The translations under genes were made by a program, and so were the position numbers. A model generated the notes under the pieces. The model made no database searches and was not told the origin of the DNA. It was given only the letters and a program-made list of their open reading frames with translations. Of a stretch of 58,494 bases of DNA, positions 15,195 through 22,679 are shown piece by piece. The first letter of the stretch is position 1; each line of letters starts with the position of its first letter. Origin of the DNA: Pseudonocardia kujensis (GTDB taxonomy: Bacteria; Actinomycetota; Actinomycetes; Mycobacteriales; Pseudonocardiaceae); the NCBI RefSeq assembly GCF_021283305.1, contig NZ_JAJSOK010000046.1, positions 1-58,494 on the forward strand, read 5' to 3'.

Positions 15195-16034
15195 GTGCCG
15201 CACCGCAGTGGGTCGGCAGCGGGGCCGGCCCGCACGCCGCTCGCCCTGGCGCTCGCGGCGATCGCCGTCCTCGTGATCGGGGCGGGGGTCGTCTCGTGCG
15301 CCCGGGGCAACTCCGAGGACGCCGGCGAGGCGCACGGCCTGCCCAAGTACTACGCCGCCGCGGACCTGCTCACCGCCGTCACCCAGCGCCAGCACGCGGA
15401 CCGTACGGCCCACCTGAGCCTGTCCGGCCGCGTCGACGCCGTGGAGGGCGCCCCGACGGCCCTCGGCGGCGACGGCGCGCTGCGCGTGGAGCAGGGCGGC
15501 GGCCTCTCCGTGCAGTTCGTCCAGACCCTCAGCCCGCCCGGGGGCGAGCCGCAGAGCACGGCGTTCCTGGTGCTGCCCAACGGGCAGGTGTGGCGCCAGG
15601 GCGACACCGGGTGGACGCGGATCGACGAGGCGGCCACCGGAACGCCGGAGAAGATCCTGGCGACCACGGCAGCCAACGTCGTCGCGAGCGCCGACCCCAC
15701 CGCCAACCTGGCCCGCTACCGGGACGCCGCGCTGGTCGCGGACGCCGCGGACGACGCGGTCGGGGGCGTCCCGGCGGTGCGGTACCTGGTGGTCGTCGAC
15801 CTGGTCCGGGCCGCGGAGCTGGAGCAGGACCCGGCGGTGCAGGAGGCGCTGCGCACCCAGGCCGGGGCCGGCGTCACCCGGATCTCCTCCACGCTGTGGG
15901 TCGACGCCGCGAACCGCCCCCTGCGCAGCGAGACCCGCCAGACCATGCCGGGCATCGGGACACTGGCCCTGACCTCGGACTACCGCGACTGGGGCACCCC
16001 CGTGGCGATCGCCTCCCCCGGGACCGCCGCCTGA
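15195..16034 (+). CDS. Predicted lipoprotein, LppX/LprG-like
   Basis: 279 residues. A signal segment (LALALAAIAVLVIGAGVVSC) ends in a VVSC lipobox with Cys35. The mature part has the scattered motifs of LppX/LolA-type lipid carriers: ADRTAHLSLSGRVDAVEG, EPQSTAFLVLPNGQVWRQ, WVDAANRPLRSETR. I infer a cell-envelope lipoprotein that may bind a lipid or peptidoglycan precursor. The GTG follows GAGGAGG. Only 4 bp separate it from the kinase gene downstream, so they are probably one operon. Confidence 0.75.
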   Translation: MPHRSGSAAGPARTPLALALAAIAVLVIGAGVVSCARGNSEDAGEAHGLPKYYAAADLLTAVTQRQHADRTAHLSLSGRVDAVEGAPTALGGDGALRVEQGGGLSVQFVQTLSPPGGEPQSTAFLVLPNGQVWRQGDTGWTRIDEAATGTPEKILATTAANVVASADPTANLARYRDAALVADAADDAVGGVPAVRYLVVVDLVRAAELEQDPAVQEALRTQAGAGVTRISSTLWVDAANRPLRSETRQTMPGIGTLALTSDYRDWGTPVAIASPGTAA

Positions 16035-16038
16035 GCGG

Positions 16039-17499
16039 ATGCGGTTGACTGGGCCCGTGCCCGGCCCCCGCGTCGCTCCGCGCAGCATCGGCGGCTTCAC
16101 GATCACGCGGCTGCTCGGCGAGGGCGGGATGGGCCGGGTGTACCTCGGCCGGCGCGGCGGCGTGCAGGCGGCGGTGAAGGTCGTCCGGGCGGAGCTGGCG
16201 GGCGACCCGGAGTTCCGCGCCCGGTTCGGGCACGAGATCGAGGCGGCGACCCGCGTCCGCAGCCCCTACACCGCGGCCCTGCTCGGGGCCGACGCCGACG
16301 GCGACCCGCCGTGGATGGCCACGGAGTACGTGCCGGCCCCGTCGCTGCGCGAGGCCGTCGGGGTCCACGGGCCGATGCCCGCCGAGCAGGTCCGGCTGCT
16401 GGGGATCGGGCTGGCCGAGGCGCTCGCCGCGATCCACGCGGCCGGGATCGTGCACCGCGACCTCAAGCCGGGCAACGTCCTGCTCGGCGCCGACGGGCCG
16501 AAGGTGATCGACTTCGGGATCGCCCGGGCTGCCGACGCGACCGTGCTGACCCGCACGGGCGCCGTCGTCGGCTCGCCGGGGTTCATCGCGCCGGAGCAGA
16601 TCACGCACGCCCGCTCCGAACCCGCCGGCGACGTCTTCGCCCTCGGCGGGGTCCTCGCCTACGCCGCGACCGGCCGGGCCCCCTTCGGCACCGGCGACGT
16701 CAACGCCCTGCTCTACCGCACGGTCCACGGCGAGCCGGACCTCGCCGGCATCCCGGAACCGCTGCTCGGGTTGGTGCGGGTGTGCCTGGACCGCGACCCT
16801 GCGCGCCGGCCGACCACCGACGGGATCCGCGCAACGCTCTCGTCCGGACCTCAGGACCGCCCGACGGGCGGCTGGCTCCCGGCGGTGCTGGAGCCGACGC
16901 CCCCGCGTCCGGTCGCGCGGGCGCCGCGGTGGAAGGCGCCGGTGGCGGTCGGGGCGGCCGTGGCGGTGCTCGCCGCGGTCGCGGTGGTCGGGGTTCTCGC
17001 CCTGCGCGGCCACGGCGACACCGGCGCCGCGGCGGCTGTGCGCACGGCGCCCACGATGCCCACGATGCCCACGGTGCCCACGGCGCCCCCGACCTCGCCG
17101 ACGAGCGCGGCCCCCGCCACCACGACCGCGGCCGACGTCCGGGTCTCGGCCGAGCCCGCCGGCTTCAGCAGCCCGAGCGGCAACATCGCCTGCTTCCTGC
17201 AGCCCAACTCCGTGCGCTGCGACATCGCGCAGGCCGAGTGGGACCCGACGACCGTTCCGGACCGGCCCGCGGGGTGCGCGGGCGTCTGGGGCGACTCGCT
17301 GCAGATCACGGGCACCGAGCGGGCCGACCTCGTGTGTCACTCCGACACGGTCTTCGGCACCGGCCCGGTGCTCGACTACAGCCGCGCGCTGCGGGTCGGC
17401 GACGTCACCTGCACGAGCCGGCCGACCGGCGTCGAGTGCCGGGTCGGGGCGAGCGGGCACGGGTTCGGCCTCTCCCGCACCGCCTACCAGCTCTTCTGA
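16039..17499 (+). CDS. Membrane Ser/Thr protein kinase with extracytoplasmic Cys-rich domain
   Basis: 486 residues. The kinase domain (about 20-270) has the glycine loop LGEGGMGRVYLG, Lys47 (AAVKVV), HRDLKPGN with Asp141, DFG at 158-160, and GSPGFIAPEQ. A TM segment of about 22 residues follows (APVAVGAAVAVLAAVAVVGV), then a Thr/Pro linker (TMPTMPTVPTAPP), then an external domain with the motif GNIACFLQPNSVRCDI and more cysteines that probably form disulfides. It is a PknB-like layout with a different sensor and no PASTA repeats. It is 4 bp after the lipoprotein gene, so the two may act together in envelope sensing. Confidence 0.9.
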   Translation: MRLTGPVPGPRVAPRSIGGFTITRLLGEGGMGRVYLGRRGGVQAAVKVVRAELAGDPEFRARFGHEIEAATRVRSPYTAALLGADADGDPPWMATEYVPAPSLREAVGVHGPMPAEQVRLLGIGLAEALAAIHAAGIVHRDLKPGNVLLGADGPKVIDFGIARAADATVLTRTGAVVGSPGFIAPEQITHARSEPAGDVFALGGVLAYAATGRAPFGTGDVNALLYRTVHGEPDLAGIPEPLLGLVRVCLDRDPARRPTTDGIRATLSSGPQDRPTGGWLPAVLEPTPPRPVARAPRWKAPVAVGAAVAVLAAVAVVGVLALRGHGDTGAAAAVRTAPTMPTMPTVPTAPPTSPTSAAPATTTAADVRVSAEPAGFSSPSGNIACFLQPNSVRCDIAQAEWDPTTVPDRPAGCAGVWGDSLQITGTERADLVCHSDTVFGTGPVLDYSRALRVGDVTCTSRPTGVECRVGASGHGFGLSRTAYQLF

Positions 17500-17514
17500 A
17501 CGGGCGCCGTTTCC

Positions 17515-18666
17515 TCAGCGCCCGGCGTTGAGCCGGGCGGCCCGACGGGTCAGGTGGTCGCGCTCGGCGAGGTTGGGTGCCTTCCGCGCCGCCTCGGCGT
17601 ACAGCCGGGCTGCCGTCGCGGTGTCGCCGTCGCGCTCGTGGAGGTACGCCGCCACCGCGGCGTACCGGGGCAGGGAGTCGTCCAGCGCCGCGAGCGCGGC
17701 CAGGCCGGCGCGCGGTCCGTCGGCCTCGCCGACGGCCACCGCACGGTTGAGCCGGACGACCGGGCTGTCGGTCAGGCGCGCGAGCTCGTCGTACCACTCG
17801 ACGATCTGCGGCCAGTCGGTCTCCCCGGCGGTGGGCGCGTCGGCGTGCAGCGCCGCGATGGCCGCCTGGGCCTGGAACTCCCCCAGCCGGTCGCGGGCCA
17901 GCGCCGCCTGCAGGATCGCGACGCCCTCGGCGATCGAGCGGGTGTCCCACCGGGTGCGGTCCTGTTCGGCGAGCGGGACCAGGCTGCCGTCGGACGCGGT
18001 CCGGGCGGCGCGCCGGGCGTGGTGGAGGAGCATGAGGCCGAGCAGCCCGGCGACCTCCGGGTGGTCGAGGGCGGCCGCGAGCCGGCGGGTGAGCCGGATC
18101 GCCTCGGCGGCCAGGTCGACGTCGCCGGAGTAGCCCTCGTTGAACACCAGGTAGAGGACGCGCAGCACGGTGGCGACGTCGCCCGGCCGGTCGAACCGCA
18201 CGCCGGAGACCGTGCGCTTGGCCCGGCTGATGCGCTGCGCCATGGTCGCCTCGGGCACCAGGTAGGCCTGGGCGATCTGGCGGGTGGTCAACCCGCCGAC
18301 GGCGCGCAGCGTGAGCGCGACCGCCGACGACGGCGTCAGCGAGGGGTGGGCGCACAGGAAGTAGAGCTGGAGCGTGTCGTCGGCCGCGGATGCCGGTCCG
18401 GGCGCAGGCTCGTCCTCGACGAGATCCTCCCGCCGGCGGCGGGCGGCGTCCGCCCGGGTCGCGTCGAGGAACTTGAGCCAGGCCACCGTGACCAGCCAGC
18501 CCTTCGGGTCCCTGGGCGGGTCTGCCGGCCAGACGCGCAGCGCCTCGACGAGCGCGTCCTGCACGGCGTCCTCGGCCGCCGCGAAGTCGGCTCCGCGACG
18601 GACGAGGACCGCGAGCACGCCCGGCGTGAGGCTCCGGAGCAGGACCTCGTCCACCGGTGACGTCAC
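17515..18666 (-). CDS. ECF42-type RNA polymerase sigma factor with TPR-like C-terminus
   Basis: 383 residues. Region 2 is present at the N-terminus (GVLAVLVRRGADFAAAEDAV, QDALVEALRVWP, PKGWLVTVAWLKFLDATR). Region 4 is AVGGLTTRQIAQAYLVPEAT, then MAQRISRAKRTV. The ~200-residue extension contains LYLVFNEGYSG and helical repeats (RLNRAVAVGEADGPRAGLAA, YAAVAAYLHERDGD), as in ECF42. This group has no anti-sigma factor; the C-terminal extension is thought to regulate it, and its target is the adjacent DGPF gene. Its GTG overlaps the stop of that gene by 4 bp. Confidence 0.92.
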   Translation of the reverse strand: MTSPVDEVLLRSLTPGVLAVLVRRGADFAAAEDAVQDALVEALRVWPADPPRDPKGWLVTVAWLKFLDATRADAARRRREDLVEDEPAPGPASAADDTLQLYFLCAHPSLTPSSAVALTLRAVGGLTTRQIAQAYLVPEATMAQRISRAKRTVSGVRFDRPGDVATVLRVLYLVFNEGYSGDVDLAAEAIRLTRRLAAALDHPEVAGLLGLMLLHHARRAARTASDGSLVPLAEQDRTRWDTRSIAEGVAILQAALARDRLGEFQAQAAIAALHADAPTAGETDWPQIVEWYDELARLTDSPVVRLNRAVAVGEADGPRAGLAALAALDDSLPRYAAVAAYLHERDGDTATAARLYAEAARKAPNLAERDHLTRRAARLNAGR

Positions 18667-19070
18667 TCGGTGACGGTGGGCGGGGCGGTCAGGAACGGGC
18701 GCAGCTCGAGCCACTCGTGGATCGGCTTCCCGCCCGCCCCGGGGGCGGCGGACAGCTCGCCGGCCAGCTCGACGGCGCGTTCGTAGCTGTCGACGTCGAT
18801 CACCATCCAGCCGGCGACGAGGTCCTTGGTCTCCGCGAACGGCCCGTCGGTGACCGGTGGGCGCCCCTCGCCGTCGAAGCGGACGAACGTCCCCTCGGGG
18901 GCGAGCGCCTGGCTGTCGACGAACTCGCCCGTCCCCTCGAGCCTGGCGGCGAAGTCGCGCATGTACTGCACGTGCGCCGAGACCTCCTCCGGCGTCCACC
19001 GGTCCATCGGCACGTCGTTGATCGCGGCGGGGGCGCCGCGGTAGTGCTTGAGCAGCAGGTACTTGGCCAT
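18663..19070 (-). CDS. YCII/DGPF domain protein (ECF42 partner)
   Basis: 135 residues with the family-defining VTDGPFAETKDLVAGWMVID in the centre and MAKYLLLKHYRG at the start. DGPF proteins are small dimeric ferredoxin-fold proteins of unknown chemistry that are nearly always next to ECF42 sigma factors. The ATG at 19070 follows GGAGGAGAACC. Its promoter region (19071-19238) is shared with the divergent DUF1707 gene and contains a palindrome pair. Confidence 0.93.
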   Translation of the reverse strand: MAKYLLLKHYRGAPAAINDVPMDRWTPEEVSAHVQYMRDFAARLEGTGEFVDSQALAPEGTFVRFDGEGRPPVTDGPFAETKDLVAGWMVIDVDSYERAVELAGELSAAPGAGGKPIHEWLELRPFLTAPPTVTE

Positions 19071-19173
19071 GGTGGTTCTCCTCCGTGCCGGTGCGGCCCC
19101 TCGTGGCCGCGCGCACCCCGGGGACGGAGCCGGTCCGGGCTTCTCGACATCGCGCCCGGAACTTTCTCGGCAC

Positions 19174-19236
19174 GCAGTATGGATCCACGACGCGCGGAAT
19201 CGACCGCCCTCGGCGCGCCGTGGATCCATAATGCGG
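19174..19236. repeat. TATGGNNCCATA palindrome pair at 41-bp pitch (locus 2)
   Basis: The cores TATGGATCCACG (start 19178) and CGTGGATCCATA (start 19219) are exact reverse complements and 41 bp apart, the same pitch as at 126-227 and 57074-57136. The pair lies in the divergent promoter region between the DGPF gene and the DUF1707 gene and ends 3 bp before the DUF1707 ATG. Confidence 0.85.
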
Positions 19237-19238
19237 TC

Positions 19239-19763
19239 ATGACCACGGGGGGCGACGGCGCGCTGCGGATCGGGACGGCCGAGCGGGAGGCCGCCGCGGC
19301 GGCGCTCAACGCGCATCTGGAGGCCGGCCGGCTGGGCGTGGAGGAGTACGCGGACCGCTCGGCGGTGGCGGCCAACGCCGTGACCGCCGACGAGCTGACG
19401 GCCCTGTTCACCGACCTGCCGGAGCCGCACCCACGGCTGCCCGGCGGCCCCGGCGGCGCGGGCAGCGCGGGCGGCGCGGGCAGCGCGGGCAGCGCGGGCA
19501 GCGCCCCGGCCGTCCGGCCGCAGGCGGCGGTGCAGCAGCGGGGTTTCGGCGGCAGCTGGGGCACCCGGATCGCGGCCGCCAGCCCGATCGTCGCGCTGGT
19601 CCTGTTCTTCGTGCTCAACGCCGCCGGGGTGCCGATGGCGTGGCTCGCCTTCCTGCTGATCCCGCTCGTCGGGGCCCTCGGGTTCTCCAAGGACCGTCAG
19701 GACGCGCGGGAGCTGGAGCGCGAGCAGCGCCGGGAGCTGCCCGACGAGCGCCGGGACGGCTGA
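19239..19763 (+). CDS. DUF1707 (SHOCT-like) membrane protein
   Basis: 174 residues. The N-terminal 55 residues are a DUF1707 domain (LRIGTAEREAAAAALNAHLE, RLGVEEYADRSAVAANA, DELTALFTDLP). A Gly/Ser/Ala repeat linker (GGAGSAGGAGSAGSAGSA) follows, then two hydrophobic segments (SPIVALVLFFVLNAAGV and MAWLAFLLIPLVGALGF), and a charged tail. DUF1707 is widespread in actinobacteria, usually on membrane proteins, without a known activity. The ATG is immediately after the palindrome pair, so leader and repeat overlap. Confidence 0.85.
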   Translation: MTTGGDGALRIGTAEREAAAAALNAHLEAGRLGVEEYADRSAVAANAVTADELTALFTDLPEPHPRLPGGPGGAGSAGGAGSAGSAGSAPAVRPQAAVQQRGFGGSWGTRIAAASPIVALVLFFVLNAAGVPMAWLAFLLIPLVGALGFSKDRQDARELEREQRRELPDERRDG

Positions 19764-19782
19764 CCCGCCCCGGCGCGAACCC

Positions 19783-20700
19783 TCAGTCCATCCCTGCCGG
19801 CCGGCTCGGCCAGCGCTCCAGGATGTCCGGGTAGTCGGCGCTCACCGTGTTCGGGAACGCGGGCGCCCGCTTCTCCAGGAAGGACTGCACGCCCTCGACC
19901 ACGTCGGCGCTCTGCCCGAGCCGGTGGATCGCCTGCGAGTCGACGCGGTGCGCCTCCCACGGCGTGTCCGCGCCGAGCATCGCCCACAGCATCTGCTTGC
20001 TGAGCGCGACCGACACCGCCGAGGTGTTCTCCGCGATCTCCTGCGCGATCCCGTAGGCGTGGGGCAACAGCTCGTCGGGCGGGAGGACCTTCGACACCAG
20101 CCGGCCGGCGAGGGCCTCCTCGGCGCCGAACACCCGGCCGGTCGCGACCCACTCCATGGCCTGCGAGATCCCGACGATCCGCGGCAGGAACCAGCTCGAC
20201 GCCGCCTCCGGGACCAGACCGCGACGGGCGAACACGAAGCCGAACTTCGCGGTCTCCGAGGCCAGCCGGATGTCCATCGGCAGGGTCATCGTGGCGCCGA
20301 TGCCCACGGCCGGCCCGTTGATCGCGGCGATGACCGGTTTGCGGCACGCGGCCGTGGTCAGCGACGTGACACCGCCGCCGTCCCGCGGGGCCCCGCCGAT
20401 GGTGCCGATGTCGCGCCGCTCCGCGGCCCGGGCCGGGTCCTCGGCGTTGAACGTCGAACCGCCCCGCTGCAGGTCGGCGCCGGCGCAGAAGCCCCGCCCC
20501 CGCCCCGTGACGACGACGACGCGCACCGCGTCGTCGGCGTCGGCCGCGGCGTAGGCCCGGACCAGCTCGCGCATCATCGTGGTGGTGAAGGCGTTGAGCC
20601 GGTCCGGCCGGTCGAGCGTGATCGTGGCGACGCCGTCGGAGACCTCGTAGGCGATCTCCGTGTACGCCTGCTCGGTCACGGGGTCCTGGGTGCTGGTCAC
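19783..20700 (-). CDS. Crotonase-family protein (enoyl-CoA hydratase/isomerase superfamily) 1
   Basis: 305 residues, crotonase fold: CoA site GRGFCAGADLQ, oxyanion strand INGPAVGIGATMTLPMD, FARRGLVPEAASSWFLPRIV and the C-terminal EGVQSFLEKRAPAF. The Glu of rat hydratase Glu144 is Thr here (GIGAT) and Glu164 is Phe (FGFVF). An acidic residue sits instead in VPEAASS, where isomerases of this superfamily keep theirs. So it is more likely a double-bond isomerase or another crotonase than a classical hydratase. The GTG start overlaps the stop of the upstream crotonase gene by 4 bp. Confidence 0.88.
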   Translation of the reverse strand: MTSTQDPVTEQAYTEIAYEVSDGVATITLDRPDRLNAFTTTMMRELVRAYAAADADDAVRVVVVTGRGRGFCAGADLQRGGSTFNAEDPARAAERRDIGTIGGAPRDGGGVTSLTTAACRKPVIAAINGPAVGIGATMTLPMDIRLASETAKFGFVFARRGLVPEAASSWFLPRIVGISQAMEWVATGRVFGAEEALAGRLVSKVLPPDELLPHAYGIAQEIAENTSAVSVALSKQMLWAMLGADTPWEAHRVDSQAIHRLGQSADVVEGVQSFLEKRAPAFPNTVSADYPDILERWPSRPAGMD

Positions 20701-21494
20701 GTGACCGCCCACTCGCCCGTGAACACCGGGTCCCGCTTGGCCATGAAGGCCTCGAAGGCGGCCGGCGCGTCCGTGCCCGCGAAGTTGATCGTCTGCGCGC
20801 GGGCCTCGCTCTCGAGCGCCTCGCGCAGCGTCTTGTCCGTGTTCTCGTTGAGCATCCGCTTCGACTGCGCGAGGGCCATGGGAGCCCCGGCGGCGAGCGT
20901 CTTGGCCAGGTCGGCCACGAACCCGTCGATCGTCCCGGGCTCGACGACGTAGGTCACCAGGCCGAGCCGCTCGGCCTCCTCCGCGCCGATGATCTCGGCG
21001 AGCAGCGCGAGCCGCTTGGCCTGCTGCAGCCCCACGATCTTGGGCAGCAGCCAGGACCCACCGAAGTCCAGCGACAGCCCGCGCTTGGCGAAGATCTGGG
21101 AGAACCGCGCGTCGCGCTCGGCGACCACCAGGTCGCAGCCCAGCGCCAGGTTCCACCCGGCGCCGACGGCCACGCCGCTGACCTTCGCGACGGTCGGCAT
21201 CGGCAGGCTGTGCAGGGCCATCGCGATCTCGTTGATGCGGTGCATCCGGGTCAGGGGGTGGCCCCCGGCCGGGCCGCCGGACAGGTCCGCCCCGGCGCAG
21301 AAGTCACCGCCGGCGCCGGTCAGCACCAGCACCCGGACGGACGGGTCGTTCGCCGCGTCGGCGAAGGCCGTCTGCAGCCCGTCCCAGGTCTCGGCGTTCA
21401 GGGCGTTCTTGCGCCGCGGCCGGTTGATCGTCACCGTGCGGATCCCGTCCGCCGTCTCGACGAGCACCGGGTTCTCGGTCGTGCTCTCGGTCAT
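20697..21494 (-). CDS. Crotonase-family protein 2
   Basis: 265 residues. It has ADLSGGPAG after GDFCAG, the oxyanion strand VSGVAVGAGWNLALGCD, and FSQIFAKRGLSLDFGGSWLL. Glu144 is Asn and Glu164 is Phe; Asp in LSLDFGGSW occupies the isomerase position (as in PaaG-type enzymes). Probably an acyl-CoA isomerase in the pathway of the neighbouring dehydrogenases. It is 13 bp downstream of the acyl-CoA dehydrogenase gene and co-translated with crotonase 1. Confidence 0.88.
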   Translation of the reverse strand: MTESTTENPVLVETADGIRTVTINRPRRKNALNAETWDGLQTAFADAANDPSVRVLVLTGAGGDFCAGADLSGGPAGGHPLTRMHRINEIAMALHSLPMPTVAKVSGVAVGAGWNLALGCDLVVAERDARFSQIFAKRGLSLDFGGSWLLPKIVGLQQAKRLALLAEIIGAEEAERLGLVTYVVEPGTIDGFVADLAKTLAAGAPMALAQSKRMLNENTDKTLREALESEARAQTINFAGTDAPAAFEAFMAKRDPVFTGEWAVT

Positions 21495-21507
21495 GTGCCG
21501 CCCTTCC

Positions 21508-22608
21508 TCAGACGCCCAGCCGGTCGGCGAGCCGTGCCCGGTCGCGCCCGGGGGCCCCGAACAGCAGCTCCGTGCTCTTGGCGCGCTTGTAGTAGAGGTG
21601 CGCGTCGTGCTCCCAGGTGTAGCCGATGCCGCCGTGGTACTGCACGCACGCCTCGGCGGCCTTGAAGTAGGCCGGTCCGAAGAACGTGGCGACGAGCGCG
21701 GACGCGACCGGCACCTCGTCCGGGGCCTCGTCGGCCGCCCAGGCCGCGTACCGCAGCGCGGACAGGCCCAGCTCCCAGTCCGAGTGGACGTCGGCCAGCC
21801 CGTGCTTCACGGCCTGGTAGGAACCGATGGCCCGGCCGAACTGCACTCGCACCTTGGCGTAGTCGGTGGCCATCTCCAGCACCCGCTGCAGCCCGCCGAG
21901 CTGCTCGGCGGCCAGCGCGACCGTCGCGAGGTCGGCGACCCGCTCGAGCGCGCCCGCGGGATCCGCCGACTCCAGCTTGCGCGCCGGCGTGCCGCGCAGC
22001 ACGACCTTCGCGAGCCGGCGGGTCGGGTCGAGCGTGGCCAAGGTGGTCCGCTCGACGTCCGCGGCGTCGACCCGGAACCAGGCCGGCCCGTCCGGCGTGA
22101 TCGCGACGACGAGCAGCACGTCGGCGAGGTCGCCGGCGACCACCGGGGTCTTGGTCCCGTCGAGGGTCCAGCCGTCCCCGGACGCGGTCGCCGTGGTGGC
22201 GCCCGGCCCCCACGGCGCACCCCGCTCGGCCACGGCGACGGTCGCGATCAGCTCGCCGGACACCAGGCGCGGCAGCAGCTCGCGGCGGGCCTCCTCGTCG
22301 TCGAGCGCGAGCAGCGCGTCCGTGGCCAGCACCGCCGAGCCGAGGAACGGCGTGGGCGCGAGCGCCCGGCCGAGCTCCTCCTGCACCACGGCCCGCTCGA
22401 CGTGCCCGGCACCGGCCCCGCCGTACTCCTCGGGCACGACCAGCCCCAGTACGTCGAGGTCGCGGCCGAGCCGCGTCCACAGGTCCCGGTCGGTCCCGGT
22501 CTCGGACTCCATCGCCGCGCGCACCTGCGCCGACGCGGCCCGGTCCGTCAGCAGGTCGCGCACCGCCGCGCGCAGCGCCTGCTGCTCCTGGGTGAGCACC
22601 AGTCTCAT
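21508..22608 (-). CDS. Acyl-CoA dehydrogenase, small subunit type (FadE)
   Basis: 366 residues from ATG 22608, which has GGGAGGACG just upstream. It shows the ACAD domains: N-terminal helices (RDLLTDRAASAQVRAAME), VPEEYGGAGAGHVE, a middle beta domain, and a C-terminal helix bundle with QFGRAIGSYQAVKHGLADVH and YHGGIGYTWEHDAHLYYKRA. The C-terminus lacks the usual YEGT-type catalytic Glu segment. It lies directly after a longer ACAD gene that also lacks that Glu, which is the arrangement of alpha2beta2 heteromeric ACADs (FadE26-27, FadE28-29) in sterol catabolism. Confidence 0.9.
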   Translation of the reverse strand: MRLVLTQEQQALRAAVRDLLTDRAASAQVRAAMESETGTDRDLWTRLGRDLDVLGLVVPEEYGGAGAGHVERAVVQEELGRALAPTPFLGSAVLATDALLALDDEEARRELLPRLVSGELIATVAVAERGAPWGPGATTATASGDGWTLDGTKTPVVAGDLADVLLVVAITPDGPAWFRVDAADVERTTLATLDPTRRLAKVVLRGTPARKLESADPAGALERVADLATVALAAEQLGGLQRVLEMATDYAKVRVQFGRAIGSYQAVKHGLADVHSDWELGLSALRYAAWAADEAPDEVPVASALVATFFGPAYFKAAEACVQYHGGIGYTWEHDAHLYYKRAKSTELLFGAPGRDRARLADRLGV

Positions 22609-22679
22609 CGTCCTCCCTCGCTGCGCGAGCTCGGGCGCTTCGTTCGTCTGCTGTGTCGATGATCCGCTCGCAAGCTCGC

